A DNA stretch of 24,272 bases from Archaeoglobi archaeon. GTDB lineage: Archaea > Halobacteriota > Archaeoglobi > Archaeoglobales > Archaeoglobaceae. The notes below the pieces were generated by a model. The model made no database searches. It was not told the origin of the DNA and worked only from the letters and a program-made list of their open reading frames with translations. Shown here piece after piece: positions 14,945-22,800 of this stretch. The stretch covers positions 1 through 24,272 of the forward strand of contig JAPDIT010000076.1 in assembly GCA_029259455.1 (NCBI GenBank), read 5' to 3'. The position numbers and the translations under genes were made by a program. The stretch's first letter is position 1; each line of letters starts with the position of its first letter.

Positions 14945-14958
14945 ATTGTGGTTGTTGA

Positions 14959-15369
14959 ATGAAATCAAAGGGTTCGAGGTTTGAAAGGGACTTGATAGCA
15001 GAACTCTGGAAAGTCGGTCTGGCTGCAATCAGGGTTGCGGGTAGTGGAGTCTCCTCTTTTCCCTGTCCGGACATAGTTGCGGGAAATGGAAAAGTATATC
15101 TGGCTATAGAGGTCAAGATGAGGAAAGATTTGCCCCTCTACCTCTCCAGTGACGAAGTGGAGAAGCTTGTGTCTTTTGCAGACGACTTCGGGGCTGAGGC
15201 ATACGTTGCCCTGAAGCTTCCCAAGAAGAAGTGGAAGTTCTTTCCCGTGAGAATGCTTGAGAGGACGGAGAAGAACTTCAAGATTGACGAAAGCATTTAT
15301 CCACTTGGCCTCGACATTGAAGAGGTTGCTGGCAAATTCTTTCAAGACAGGCTGGGAGAGAAAGCTTAA
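14959..15369 (+). CDS. hjc: Holliday junction resolvase Hjc
   Basis: 136 residues, typical for archaeal Hjc. It cuts four-way DNA junctions symmetrically during recombination and repair. The PD-(D/E)XK site is intact: E9 in RFERDLI, D38 in CPDIVA, E51 and K53 in AIEVKMR. The conserved basic loop R25-VAGSGVSS, which contacts the junction, is also present. It is first in a rightward run with a zinc-finger protein and a nucleotidyltransferase. The gap to the next gene is 26 bases, so they are probably cotranscribed. Confidence 0.95.
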   Translation: MKSKGSRFERDLIAELWKVGLAAIRVAGSGVSSFPCPDIVAGNGKVYLAIEVKMRKDLPLYLSSDEVEKLVSFADDFGAEAYVALKLPKKKWKFFPVRMLERTEKNFKIDESIYPLGLDIEEVAGKFFQDRLGEKA

Positions 15370-15395
15370 CATCTGAGTGAGTTAAAGGTGGGAAG

Positions 15396-15971
15396 ATGAA
15401 AAGAGAGTACATATACTGCGACACCTGCGGTGAGGAAACGCTTCACGAACTCATCAGGGAGGAGAAGCACCTCTACAGGTGCACGGAGTGCGGGACATTT
15501 ACAACTCATCTGCCCAGAAGGGAGGTGGAGGTAAGGGCAATAATCAGCAGCGGAGCTGAATCAGTCAGGGGTTCAATAAAGGCCTACGAGGGAGACGAGC
15601 TTGAGAAGGGAGACGAGTACATTGTGGAGACTAAGGAAGGTCACAAAATAGGCGAAATCACATCAATTGAGCTGAAGAACGGTAAGAGGGCGGAAAGCGG
15701 GAAGGTTGGAGAGATAGAGACGGTCTGGCTCAGGGATGTTGGAGAAGTGGAGGTCAGAATGAGCCTCCACAAGAGGAGTGTAACAACACCCTACAAGATG
15801 GTTGTTGATGGCGAGACTGAGTTTGAAGTAGGAGAGGTTCTGTACATAAACGGAAAAAGGTTTAGAATACACAGAATCAAGCTGATTTCCGGCGGTGTTT
15901 TGAGGGGAGAAGGTAAAAGAGCAAGGGCTAGGGAGATAAGAAGGGTTTATGCAAAGTATGAGGGACGATAA
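15396..15971 (+). CDS. HVO_0476-type zinc-finger protein (COG1326)
   Basis: 191 residues. An N-terminal four-Cys zinc ribbon (C8-x2-C11 ... C29-x2-C32) is followed by small beta-rich domains with repeated patterns (EGHKIGEITSIELKNGKR, GEVLYINGKRFRIHRIKL). This matches the archaeal family annotated as HVO_0476-type zinc finger, whose role is unknown; nucleic-acid binding is likely. A GGTGGGAAG sequence just before the ATG is a good ribosome-binding site. Its 3' end overlaps the nucleotidyltransferase gene. Confidence 0.85.
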   Translation: MKREYIYCDTCGEETLHELIREEKHLYRCTECGTFTTHLPRREVEVRAIISSGAESVRGSIKAYEGDELEKGDEYIVETKEGHKIGEITSIELKNGKRAESGKVGEIETVWLRDVGEVEVRMSLHKRSVTTPYKMVVDGETEFEVGEVLYINGKRFRIHRIKLISGGVLRGEGKRARAREIRRVYAKYEGR

Positions 15972-16941
15972 GCCAGTTCGACTGAGAGACTTCGTAAAGG
16001 CCGAGGGATGCTTTTTCTCTGTCGTCGGATACAGAAATGAGGACAGGGTGAAAAGCTTTCTCAGATACGTTCCTGACAGCAGTGGGGACAGGGAGCTTAA
16101 CGGAAAAAGGTACAGAAAACTCTCTCACGACGAAGCTGTAAGTTCTCCGCTCGCCAAAAAGTACTTGAGTTCTGGTGTGTTCAGACTTCCGTACAGCGTT
16201 GTGGAGGAGGTGTACAAACCGGAAAAGAGGCTCGAATTTGCCATGAGATCACCTGAGGTCAGAAAAATCGTCGACTTCTTCTCCGAAATCCCGAAGGACA
16301 AAATAGGCATAACTGGCTCAAGGCTGATAGGGCTGGAAGGTGAGGATTCTGACGTTGACTTCATCGTCTACGGCAATTGGTGGTTCAGGGCAAGGGAAAA
16401 GCTGAGAAAAAGCATAGAAAACGGGAAACTTTCTGAGCCGGATGATGCAACCTGGGACTTCATCTACCAAAAAAGGAAGATTCCGCTCCCTTACGAAATC
16501 TTCATCTTGCATGAAAGGAGGAAGTACCACAGAGCGTTTCTGGGAAGCACATACTTCGACCTCCTTTACGTCAGAGATTACGAGGAGATTGGAAGAGATG
16601 TGCCTGAAGAGGTTGGTGTCAAGAAGGGGAAAGCGGAAATAGAAGCGAGTGTAAAGGACGACTCGCTGGTTTTCGACTACCCGGGATACTATCCGGTGGA
16701 GCATTCTGAGGTAGAGGCGGTTTTGAGCTTCACACACACCTTCGTCGGGCAGGCGTTCAGGGGGGAGAGAATTCTGGCAAGAGGGGACGTTGAGGAAATC
16801 GATGGAAAGCTCTACCTCATCGTGGGAACAAAGAGGGAGACTCAGGATGAGTTTATCGTTTCACTCGATTTAATGGAAAAAGCCGGGCTCATGGCTGATT
16901 TTGAGAGATGGTATCAAGGGCTAGAAGTGCTGCTCCCTTAG
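15958..16941 (+). CDS. Predicted nucleotidyltransferase (COG1665-like)
   Basis: 327 residues from the ATG at 15958; an ATG at 15949 would add three. The centre carries the DNA polymerase beta-type nucleotidyltransferase signature: ITGSRLIGLEG followed by D132-V-D134 (EDSDVDFIVYG), with the Gly-Ser nucleotide site and two metal-binding Asp. An N-terminal region of about 110 residues and a C-terminal region of about 150 are archaea-specific as far as I can tell. Substrate unknown: tRNA, another nucleic acid or a small molecule are all possible. It overlaps the zinc-finger gene by 14 bases and ends 53 bases inside the convergent ROK gene. Confidence 0.8.
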   Translation: MRDDKPVRLRDFVKAEGCFFSVVGYRNEDRVKSFLRYVPDSSGDRELNGKRYRKLSHDEAVSSPLAKKYLSSGVFRLPYSVVEEVYKPEKRLEFAMRSPEVRKIVDFFSEIPKDKIGITGSRLIGLEGEDSDVDFIVYGNWWFRAREKLRKSIENGKLSEPDDATWDFIYQKRKIPLPYEIFILHERRKYHRAFLGSTYFDLLYVRDYEEIGRDVPEEVGVKKGKAEIEASVKDDSLVFDYPGYYPVEHSEVEAVLSFTHTFVGQAFRGERILARGDVEEIDGKLYLIVGTKRETQDEFIVSLDLMEKAGLMADFERWYQGLEVLLP

Positions 16942-17653
16942 CCACAGCATAATCATCTCTTACAGTTTTAACTGCAACATCTATTTCCTCCGGAAGATAT
17001 CTGCTAACCTTTTCTTCAACCAATCTCTCGTCCAGCCTCCCACCTATTCTTCCCCCAATCGCTACTGCCTCAGGATTCAGAATCATGACTGCATTGGCTA
17101 TAGACTGGCAGAAGAGAGTGAACTCCGCCATTCCGTAAATTTCACCCGATTCTATCAGCTCCCTGATGTTCTTCAAACTCCAGCCTCCGAAGTAGGCTTC
17201 AAGATGCCCTGTGCCCCCGCACCTGCATCTCTTCTCCCCACCAACAAACGTGTGTCCGATTTCCCCCGCAGCACCTCTACCTCTGTAAACCCTGCCATCA
17301 GCGATGATCCCTCCCCCAACGCCAGTTCCAACCGTAACCCCAAGCAAATGCCTGAAGTTGAGACTTTTTGCGGAGAAGTACGCAAAGCAGTTGGCATCAT
17401 TGTCCAAAATGAACGGAATATCAAGCTCTATTGCAGGGATTGCCGGCAAGTTTGGTGCTTTAACGGCCTTGCCGTCAACAAACCACACCGCCAGACCAAT
17501 TCCAACAGCCTGAGCATCACCAAAATTTTTCTTTATAAAATCTGAAAAGTCTTGAAGCACTTCGGAGGTTCTAAAGCTCTCGGTCCGAAATTTACCTCCT
17601 TCAAGAATGGCAACGTCTGTGTTTGTGCCTCCAACGTCAATTCCGACAATCAT
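16889..17653 (-). CDS. ROK-family sugar kinase
   Basis: 254 residues, shorter than most bacterial ROK kinases (about 300). The ATP site DVGGTN (6-11), the catalytic Asp in NDAN (D86), the phosphate loop GTGVGGGI and GEIGH134 are present. The zinc motif reads C143-R-C145-GGTG-H150-LE, with His replacing the usual third Cys. It would phosphorylate a hexose such as glucose or N-acetyl sugars; the substrate is not determined by sequence. It is divergent from the AMMECR1 gene and overlaps the nucleotidyltransferase gene tail to tail by 53 bases. Confidence 0.9.
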   Translation of the reverse strand: MIVGIDVGGTNTDVAILEGGKFRTESFRTSEVLQDFSDFIKKNFGDAQAVGIGLAVWFVDGKAVKAPNLPAIPAIELDIPFILDNDANCFAYFSAKSLNFRHLLGVTVGTGVGGGIIADGRVYRGRGAAGEIGHTFVGGEKRCRCGGTGHLEAYFGGWSLKNIRELIESGEIYGMAEFTLFCQSIANAVMILNPEAVAIGGRIGGRLDERLVEEKVSRYLPEEIDVAVKTVRDDYAVAKGAALLALDTISQNQP

Positions 17654-17670
17654 AAAGAGGCAACAACGTT

Positions 17671-17682
17671 AATAAATTTAAA
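17671..17682. promoter_or_regulatory. Shared AT box, ROK and AMMECR1 genes
   Basis: AATAAATTTAAA is centrally placed in the 42-bp gap, 18-29 nt from the ROK start on one side and 14-25 nt from the AMMECR1 start on the other. It could serve as a TATA box in both directions, giving short or absent leaders. Confidence 0.4.
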
Positions 17683-17695
17683 ACACACTATCCTC

Positions 17696-18304
17696 ATGGT
17701 CAAACTTCTGAGTAAGGAAGATGGCAAAAGAGCTGTTAAGCTTGCGAGAGAGGCGATAGAGACTTATCTCGAAGAAAGGAGGATACCCCAGAAAAGACTT
17801 GACGGTGTTTTTTCTGAAAAGAGGGGTGTTTTCACAACCCTGACGAGGCACGGTAACCTTAGAGGCTGCATCGGCTTTCCCTATCCGGTTAAAAGACTTG
17901 ATGAGGCGATTATTGAATCTGCAATAGCCGCTGCCGTCGATGATCCACGCTTTGAGCCTGTGAGGCTGAGTGAAATGGACGAAATTGTTGTGGAGGTAAC
18001 GATTCTGACTCCTCCTGAGAAAATAGATGCAAAACCCAAGGACTTGCCCACTCATGTTGAAATTGGGAAACACGGGCTTATTGTTAAAATGGGCCCATTC
18101 TCTGGACTGCTCTTACCACAGGTTGCCGTGGAGTACAACATGGATGCTGAGGAGTTTCTGAGCGAGACGTGTATGAAAGCTGGCTTACCGCCCGACTGCT
18201 GGCTTACCGGAGCGGAGGTTTACAGATTTGAAGGGCAGATATTCAAGGAAAAAGAGCCGAGAGGAGAGGTTGTGGAGGTAGATATAAAAAGTTGTGAGGT
18301 TTAA
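17696..18304 (+). CDS. AMMECR1-domain protein
   Basis: 202 residues from the ATG at 17696. The frame stays open further upstream but that part overlaps the ROK gene and lacks the domain pattern. The conserved AMMECR1 core LRGCIGFPYP is present, with SAIAAAVDDPRF and later LLLPQVAVEYNMDAEEFL and CWLTGAEVYRFEGQIF. This is a small conserved archaeal and eukaryotic family, named AmmeA when found with Memo and radical-SAM partners. No such partners are in this window. Biochemical role not known to me. Confidence 0.9.
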   Translation: MVKLLSKEDGKRAVKLAREAIETYLEERRIPQKRLDGVFSEKRGVFTTLTRHGNLRGCIGFPYPVKRLDEAIIESAIAAAVDDPRFEPVRLSEMDEIVVEVTILTPPEKIDAKPKDLPTHVEIGKHGLIVKMGPFSGLLLPQVAVEYNMDAEEFLSETCMKAGLPPDCWLTGAEVYRFEGQIFKEKEPRGEVVEVDIKSCEV

Positions 18305-18305
18305 G

Positions 18306-19247
18306 CTAACTGGCAACGCTCTCCCATCTTTTCTGTATATCCCTGAACTTCTCCCTCGAAAGCTTGTAGTACTCCTCGGCTTTCGAATAATCCTTCATCT
18401 CTCTGTAAAGATCCCCAAGATGTCTGTAAGCAGCAGCGACGAACTGCATGAAGTCAGGGTCAATCTTTTCAAGACTCTGGAATATCTCAAGTGCTTCCTT
18501 GAACATTTTATCTGCTTCCTGATACTTTCCCAGCTTCTTACGGAACATTGCGTAGTTACTCAGCAGGATGGCGAGATTGAGCTTGAATGACTTAGCCTCT
18601 TCAACCAGCTCTCTGTACAGCTTCTCCGCTTCTCTGTAGCATTCCTCTGCCTCGTCAAAGTCGCCAAGCTTTACGTAAATTTCTGAGGCAGTAGCGAAGC
18701 TTTCTGCAAGCTCTTCCTTTGTGCCAATTCTCCTCCTGATCTCCAATGCTTCCTCCGCCTTAACCTTGGCCTCGTTGTACTTGCCCATATCGTAATAAAG
18801 CGTTGCGAGGTCATTTTCTATTGCTGCAAGCAGCTCTTCGTCCTCATTTTCCTCGCATATTTTCTCAGCTTCTGTGTACATCCTCTCCGCGTTTTCCTTC
18901 ATGTTCATCAGGATCAAAGCTCTTGCAGCGTTTCTCATTAGAATTGGCGTTATGCTTTTCATCCCAAGCTCCATGCTTAGCTTTATTGCGTTGACAGAAG
19001 AAACGACACACGAAACAAGCGACTGTTTGTCCTGTCTTTCAACCGCATCCTGAGAAGCGTAAACGAAATGAAGGATTAGCATGAGCTTTTTCCAGATTCC
19101 ATCGAGTTTTTTAATTTCCTCAGCATCTCTGAAAGACTTCTCTATTGTTTCTCTCAACTCTTCAGGAGCAGATTGCTTTACAAATTCAAAAGCGTCAAGA
19201 ATTTTTCCTTCCCGGATCAGCCTTTCAACTTCTTTTTCTATTTCCAT
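18306..19247 (-). CDS. TPR-repeat protein
   Basis: 313 residues, almost wholly helical. Tetratricopeptide-like repeats are clear from about residue 125 on: AKVKAEEALEIRR, DFDEAEECYREAEKLYREL, GKYQEADKMFKEALEIFQ and DYSKAEEYYKLSREKF, each with the W/L-G-A-Y-F-A-P-like spacing. The first 120 residues are helical with weaker repeats. TPR proteins act as scaffolds for protein-protein contacts. No enzyme domain, signal or membrane segment is seen. It lies just downstream of hsp20 in the same direction with a 112-base gap and its own TATA-like box (about 19267-19276), so it is probably a separate unit. Confidence 0.85.
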   Translation of the reverse strand: MEIEKEVERLIREGKILDAFEFVKQSAPEELRETIEKSFRDAEEIKKLDGIWKKLMLILHFVYASQDAVERQDKQSLVSCVVSSVNAIKLSMELGMKSITPILMRNAARALILMNMKENAERMYTEAEKICEENEDEELLAAIENDLATLYYDMGKYNEAKVKAEEALEIRRRIGTKEELAESFATASEIYVKLGDFDEAEECYREAEKLYRELVEEAKSFKLNLAILLSNYAMFRKKLGKYQEADKMFKEALEIFQSLEKIDPDFMQFVAAAYRHLGDLYREMKDYSKAEEYYKLSREKFRDIQKRWESVAS

Positions 19248-19359
19248 GAAGGCAATCTTTTCAATCCTTTAAAAGCTTTTTGAGGTTGTATAAACGCATT
19301 AATAGTTTAGTTTTACAAAATTGAGTTTAATTCAAAAAAGAAAAGTTAAAAAACCTAAA

Positions 19360-19776
19360 TTACTCAATCTGGACGGTCTTCCTGTCTTTCTTCACCTTTG
19401 GAACTGTTATCTCAAGCACTCCGTTGTTGTACTTTGCTTTAACTGCATTTGTGTCAATTCCTGCAGGCAGAGCTATCCTTCTGTAAATTTTACCCATCCT
19501 TCTCTCCCTTCTCAGGTACTCTCCCTTCCTCTCCTCAGTCTCCTCTTTCTTCTCAGCCTTTATGACAAGGTCACCATCTTCAAAATAGATCTCCAGGTCC
19601 TCTTTGTTGAACCCAGGCAGGTCGGCAACAACTCTGATCTGGTCTCCCTCGTCAATGACGTCAACTGGTGCGGCGATTCTGAACTCTTTTATTTCTGGGA
19701 ATTTGCCGAATTCCTCAAGCAACCTGTTAAACCTTTCCTGCATCCTTCTCAATTCCTCGAACGGGTCAAACAGCAT
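19360..19776 (-). CDS. hsp20: Hsp20/alpha-crystallin small heat-shock protein
   Basis: 138 residues from the ATG at 19776. A GGAGG Shine-Dalgarno sequence (19785-19789) stands eight bases before this ATG; the ATG at 19782 and GTG at 19785 are too close to it. The N-terminal arm (FDPFEELRRMQERFNRLLEEF) is followed by the alpha-crystallin domain (VDVIDEGDQIRVVADLPGFNKEDLEI to LPAGIDTNAVKAKYNNGVLEITVPK). The C-terminal tail has a VQIE-like I-x-I element. It is an ATP-independent holdase that binds unfolding proteins in the cytoplasm. The promoter carries a heat-shock operator (19820-19834). From memory it corresponds to A. fulgidus AF1971. Confidence 0.92.
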   Translation of the reverse strand: MLFDPFEELRRMQERFNRLLEEFGKFPEIKEFRIAAPVDVIDEGDQIRVVADLPGFNKEDLEIYFEDGDLVIKAEKKEETEERKGEYLRRERRMGKIYRRIALPAGIDTNAVKAKYNNGVLEITVPKVKKDRKTVQIE

Positions 19777-19819
19777 CCCCATCACCTCCCCCTAACCTTT
19801 TTTTCTTAACTTTCTTTAC

Positions 19820-19834
19820 CTAACTTATTGTTAG
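19820..19834 (-). promoter_or_regulatory. HSR1-type heat-shock operator (CTAAC-N5-GTTAG)
   Basis: The perfect palindrome CTAAC-TTATT-GTTAG (extendable to ACCTAAC/GTTAGGT) lies between the TATA-like box and the hsp20 start. I recall this exact consensus as the proposed binding motif of the A. fulgidus heat-shock regulator HSR1. Its position over the expected transcription start fits a repressor. Another CCTAACC half-site-like copy is at 19790-19796. Confidence 0.75.
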
Positions 19835-19840
19835 GTTAAA

Positions 19841-19850
19841 GTAATATAAA
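19841..19850. promoter_or_regulatory. TATA-like box of hsp20 (and possibly nmd3)
   Basis: TTTATATTAC on the minus strand places hsp20 transcription near 19820, inside the operator. Read on the plus strand, GTAATATAAA could also serve the divergent nmd3 gene, whose start is 44 nt away with a Shine-Dalgarno sequence between. Confidence 0.5.
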
Positions 19851-19893
19851 GTTTTCGGTTCAGATTTTTAAGAAGCCGCATACAAGGAGTGAT

Positions 19894-20883
19894 GTGAGGT
19901 GTGTTGTATGCGGAAAAGAAATTGAGAGCGGGAGTTTGTGCGGAAAATGCATGATTGAGAAGTATGAAGTTGCCAGAATCGACGAGTTTGAGATAACCAT
20001 TTGCAGCAGATGCAATTTCATCAGAATGGGAAATAGATGGGTGGAAAGCAGCATTGAGAAAGTGATTGAGGAATCAGTACTGAAGAGTGCTTGGGTTTCG
20101 GAAGAGTTTGACGTCAGTGAGGTCGTGATATCCAAAGACTACTGCGTGTTTAGAGGAAACATTGCTGGTGAAGAGGTTGAAGTTACAGTTCCACTGAAAT
20201 ACAGAATCAACAAGGTGCTCTGCGAGAGGTGCAGCAGAGAAGCTGGAGGTTATTACGAGTCCATCGTACAAATAAGGGCAGATAGGAGAGAGCTGAGTGA
20301 CGAGGAAATTGAAAAAGCACTTGAAATTGTGGATGAGGTTATTTCGAACGCCCCTGAAGACCAGAAGGCCTTTGTTTCAAAAATAGAAAGGAAAAAAGAG
20401 GGTGTCAACATCTTCTTCGGAAGCAGGAACATTGGTAAGAAAGTATCGAGGATGATTCTGAAAAAGTTCGGGGGAAGTTTGAAGGAGAGCAAGAAGCTCC
20501 ACACGAGAATTGACGGCAGAGATGTGTACAGATTCACATACTCCGTCAGGCTGCCTGAGTACAGAGAAGGCGACATAGTTGAGAAAGACGGCAGATTTGT
20601 AGTTGTCAGAAACTCCGTGGTTGGAAAAGGTTCTGACATAGTTACCGGAAAAACTGTCAACCTCAGCGGTGAGAGAGTTGTCGTGAGAAGAGAGGAGTTG
20701 AAGGGTGGTGTCGTTGTCAACGCCGATTCTGAGGCCGTTGAAGTTGTTTGTGAGGATGGCAGAGTGGTGACCACTCTTAAGCCTTCGGGGGCAGATATAG
20801 GGGCTGAGGTTAAGGTATTTGAGAAAGACGGCAAATTTTTCTCCGTATATGAAGGCAGTCAGGGTTCCGAAAAGCGAGGCTGA
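19894..20883 (+). CDS. nmd3: Archaeal NMD3-family ribosomal export/assembly protein
   Basis: 329 residues starting with GTG; AAGGAG six bases upstream supports this start. Zinc-binding pairs are visible: CVVC and CGKC near the N-terminus, CSRC at about 38-41, and CERC at about 110-113, followed by the characteristic REAGGYYESIVQIR. In eukaryotes NMD3 is the 60S export adaptor; in archaea, without nuclear export, it is thought to act in large-subunit assembly. The protein lacks the eukaryotic export-signal tail. Its 3' end overlaps the taw2 gene by 35 bases, so the two are likely cotranscribed, linking ribosome and tRNA maturation. Confidence 0.9.
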   Translation: MRCVVCGKEIESGSLCGKCMIEKYEVARIDEFEITICSRCNFIRMGNRWVESSIEKVIEESVLKSAWVSEEFDVSEVVISKDYCVFRGNIAGEEVEVTVPLKYRINKVLCERCSREAGGYYESIVQIRADRRELSDEEIEKALEIVDEVISNAPEDQKAFVSKIERKKEGVNIFFGSRNIGKKVSRMILKKFGGSLKESKKLHTRIDGRDVYRFTYSVRLPEYREGDIVEKDGRFVVVRNSVVGKGSDIVTGKTVNLSGERVVVRREELKGGVVVNADSEAVEVVCEDGRVVTTLKPSGADIGAEVKVFEKDGKFFSVYEGSQGSEKRG

Positions 20884-21838
20884 ACAGGTTAGAAGGCTCG
20901 CTGAAAGGCTTGGAGTTAAGGATAAAAGCCGTAGGATAACTGCTTTTGGAGATTACGTGGAAATTCCGATTGTTGATGGAGCTGAAAATTTTTTTGAAGG
21001 ATACACGATAGTTGAGCAGAAGAATCCCGTCTTCTCAAGAAAAAAGAGTCTCAAAGAGGTTCTTAAGGGCAAGGTTCCTGAAGAGCTTATTCCAACAAAT
21101 TACAAGGTGATAGGAGATATAGTTATTGTCAAGCTTGACGAGAGGGCGAGGAAGTATGCGAGAACAATAGGGGAAGCTTTAATGCAGATTAACTCCTGCA
21201 GGGCTGTCTGGTGCGATTTCGGCAGGTTTGGGATGAAGAGGAAGCCGAAAATGGAGTTAATTGCCGGAGAGGGTAGCGTTACGGAGCACAAGGAGAACGG
21301 ATGCAGGTTCAGGCTTGATGTTACGAAGGTCATGTTCAGCCTAGGCAATCAGGCGGAGAGAATGAGGGTTGCGAGGCTCGTTGAGGATGGAGAAGTTGTT
21401 GTTGACATGTTCGCCGGGATTGGATACTTCTCAATACCGATAGCAGTTCACTCAAATGCGAAGAGGATTTACGCGATTGAGATTAATCCAGATTCTTGTC
21501 ACTTCCTTCTGGAGAATATGAGGCTGAACGGAGTGGAAAATATTATCCCAATCCTCGGAGACTCGCAGTTCGTCACTCCCGAGGGTGTTGCTGACAGAGT
21601 TGTTATGGGGCACATTTACTGCCACGATTACCTCTATTCAGCAATAAGAGCTTTGAGAGGAGAAGGGGTTATCCACTACCACGAATCGACACCTGAGGCG
21701 ATTATCGACAGGCCCGTAAGAAGAGTGAAAAAAGCATGCGGGAGAATGGGGAAGAAGTGCGAAATTCTGAACTTCAAAAAGGTGAAAAATTATTCTCCGG
21801 GAGTTTATCACGTTGTTGTCGATGCTAGAGTTTACTGA
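20849..21838 (+). CDS. taw2: tRNA wyosine-pathway aminocarboxypropyltransferase (Taw2/TYW2)
   Basis: 330 residues from the ATG at 20849; the frame opens earlier but MKAVRVPKSEAEQVRR is the family start. The SAM-binding class I fold shows DMFAGIGYFSIPIAV and YAIEINPDS. The motif after strand 4 reads DRVVMGHIYCHDYL followed by GVIHYHES. The MG signature separates TYW2-type enzymes from Trm5 (NPP or NLP), so transfer of the 3-amino-3-carboxypropyl group of SAM to 4-demethylwyosine at tRNA-Phe G37 is more likely than G37 methylation. Residues 1-130 are the usual N-terminal domain. Trm5-like annotation is the alternative; databases often mix the two. Confidence 0.85.
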   Translation: MKAVRVPKSEAEQVRRLAERLGVKDKSRRITAFGDYVEIPIVDGAENFFEGYTIVEQKNPVFSRKKSLKEVLKGKVPEELIPTNYKVIGDIVIVKLDERARKYARTIGEALMQINSCRAVWCDFGRFGMKRKPKMELIAGEGSVTEHKENGCRFRLDVTKVMFSLGNQAERMRVARLVEDGEVVVDMFAGIGYFSIPIAVHSNAKRIYAIEINPDSCHFLLENMRLNGVENIIPILGDSQFVTPEGVADRVVMGHIYCHDYLYSAIRALRGEGVIHYHESTPEAIIDRPVRRVKKACGRMGKKCEILNFKKVKNYSPGVYHVVVDARVY

Positions 21839-22800
21839 AGCTTTTCTACAATCTCTTTCGAGTGGTAGGTTATGATTAAATCCGCTCCAGCTCTTTTTAT
21901 GGACACGAGAATTTCGTAGATTGCTTCATCGCTAAGCCATCCCTGCATTATAGCTGCCTTAACCATGCTGTACTCCCCACTGACGTTGTAAGCGGCAATG
22001 GGCAGGTTGAAGCGATCTCTCGCCATTCTGATGATGTCGAGGTAAGGTAGGGCGGGCTTGACCATTATTATGTCGGCCCCCTCTCTGATGTCAAGCTCTA
22101 TCTCCCTCATCGCCTCTCTCGCGTTGTGAATGTCCATCTGATACCCTCTCCTGTCACCGAACTTGAAACCGCTCTCGGCAGCATCTCTGAAGGGAGAGTA
22201 GAAGTTCGAAGCATACTTTGCCGAGTAGCTCATAATGGGAACGCTTTCAAAACCTGCTTCATCAAGCGCCTCTCTTATCGCCTTAACCATGCCATCCATC
22301 ATTCCGGACGGTGCAACAATGTCTGCTCCACTCTCCGCATGGCTTACGGCAGTCTTGCCGATTATCGGAAGTGTCTCATCGTTCACAATTTCCCCATCCC
22401 TCACAACACCGCAGTGGCCGTGAGTGGTGTACTCACACAGACAGACGTCGGTTATTATTACAACATCCGGAAATTCTGCCTTAATCCGCCTCACAGCCTT
22501 CTGAATGACGCCGTTCTCGTCAAAAGCGGGAGAGCCTATTTCATCTTTATAGGAGGGGATGCCAAACAGTATAAAGCTCTTCAATCCCTTCTCAAGGCAC
22601 TCCTCGACCTCCTTCTCGACCATTTCGAGAGGAATTCTTAAATAATCGGGCATGGATTCGATGGGCTTCTTTTCTTTGATGTTCTCGTCAACAAAAATCG
22701 GTGTTATGAGGTTTTCAGGACTCAACCTCGTTTCTCTGAACATCCACCTCAGGTTCGCTTTTCTCAACCTTCTCATTCTTACTTTCGGGAATTCTGCCAT
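21832..22800 (-). CDS. hemB: Porphobilinogen synthase HemB
   Basis: 322 residues from the ATG at 22800 (MAEFPKVRMRRLRK); the ATG at 22818 would add six. GGTGGTGG just upstream may act as ribosome-binding site. It joins two 5-aminolevulinates to porphobilinogen. The Zn site DVC120LC122EYTTHGHC130G is of the zinc-dependent type. Both substrate lysines are there: K195 in SYSAKYASNFY and K248 in MVKPALPY. The gene start lies 86 bases inside the end of hemA, so the two form an operon for early tetrapyrrole synthesis (heme, siroheme, cobamide, F430-like products). Its stop is seven bases into the convergent taw2 end. Confidence 0.95.
   Translation of the reverse strand: MAEFPKVRMRRLRKANLRWMFRETRLSPENLITPIFVDENIKEKKPIESMPDYLRIPLEMVEKEVEECLEKGLKSFILFGIPSYKDEIGSPAFDENGVIQKAVRRIKAEFPDVVIITDVCLCEYTTHGHCGVVRDGEIVNDETLPIIGKTAVSHAESGADIVAPSGMMDGMVKAIREALDEAGFESVPIMSYSAKYASNFYSPFRDAAESGFKFGDRRGYQMDIHNAREAMREIELDIREGADIIMVKPALPYLDIIRMARDRFNLPIAAYNVSGEYSMVKAAIMQGWLSDEAIYEILVSIKRAGADLIITYHSKEIVEKLQ

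Noticed and set aside
17552..17695. Upstream extension of the AMMECR1 gene to 17552
   Set aside because: This part overlaps the conserved N-terminus of the ROK kinase on the other strand and has no AMMECR1-like sequence; the promoter box lies downstream of it.
20849..21838. Annotation as Trm5 (tRNA G37 N1-methyltransferase)
   Set aside because: The motif reads VMG rather than NPP or NLP and is followed by HYHES, which I associate with the TYW2/Taw2 branch.
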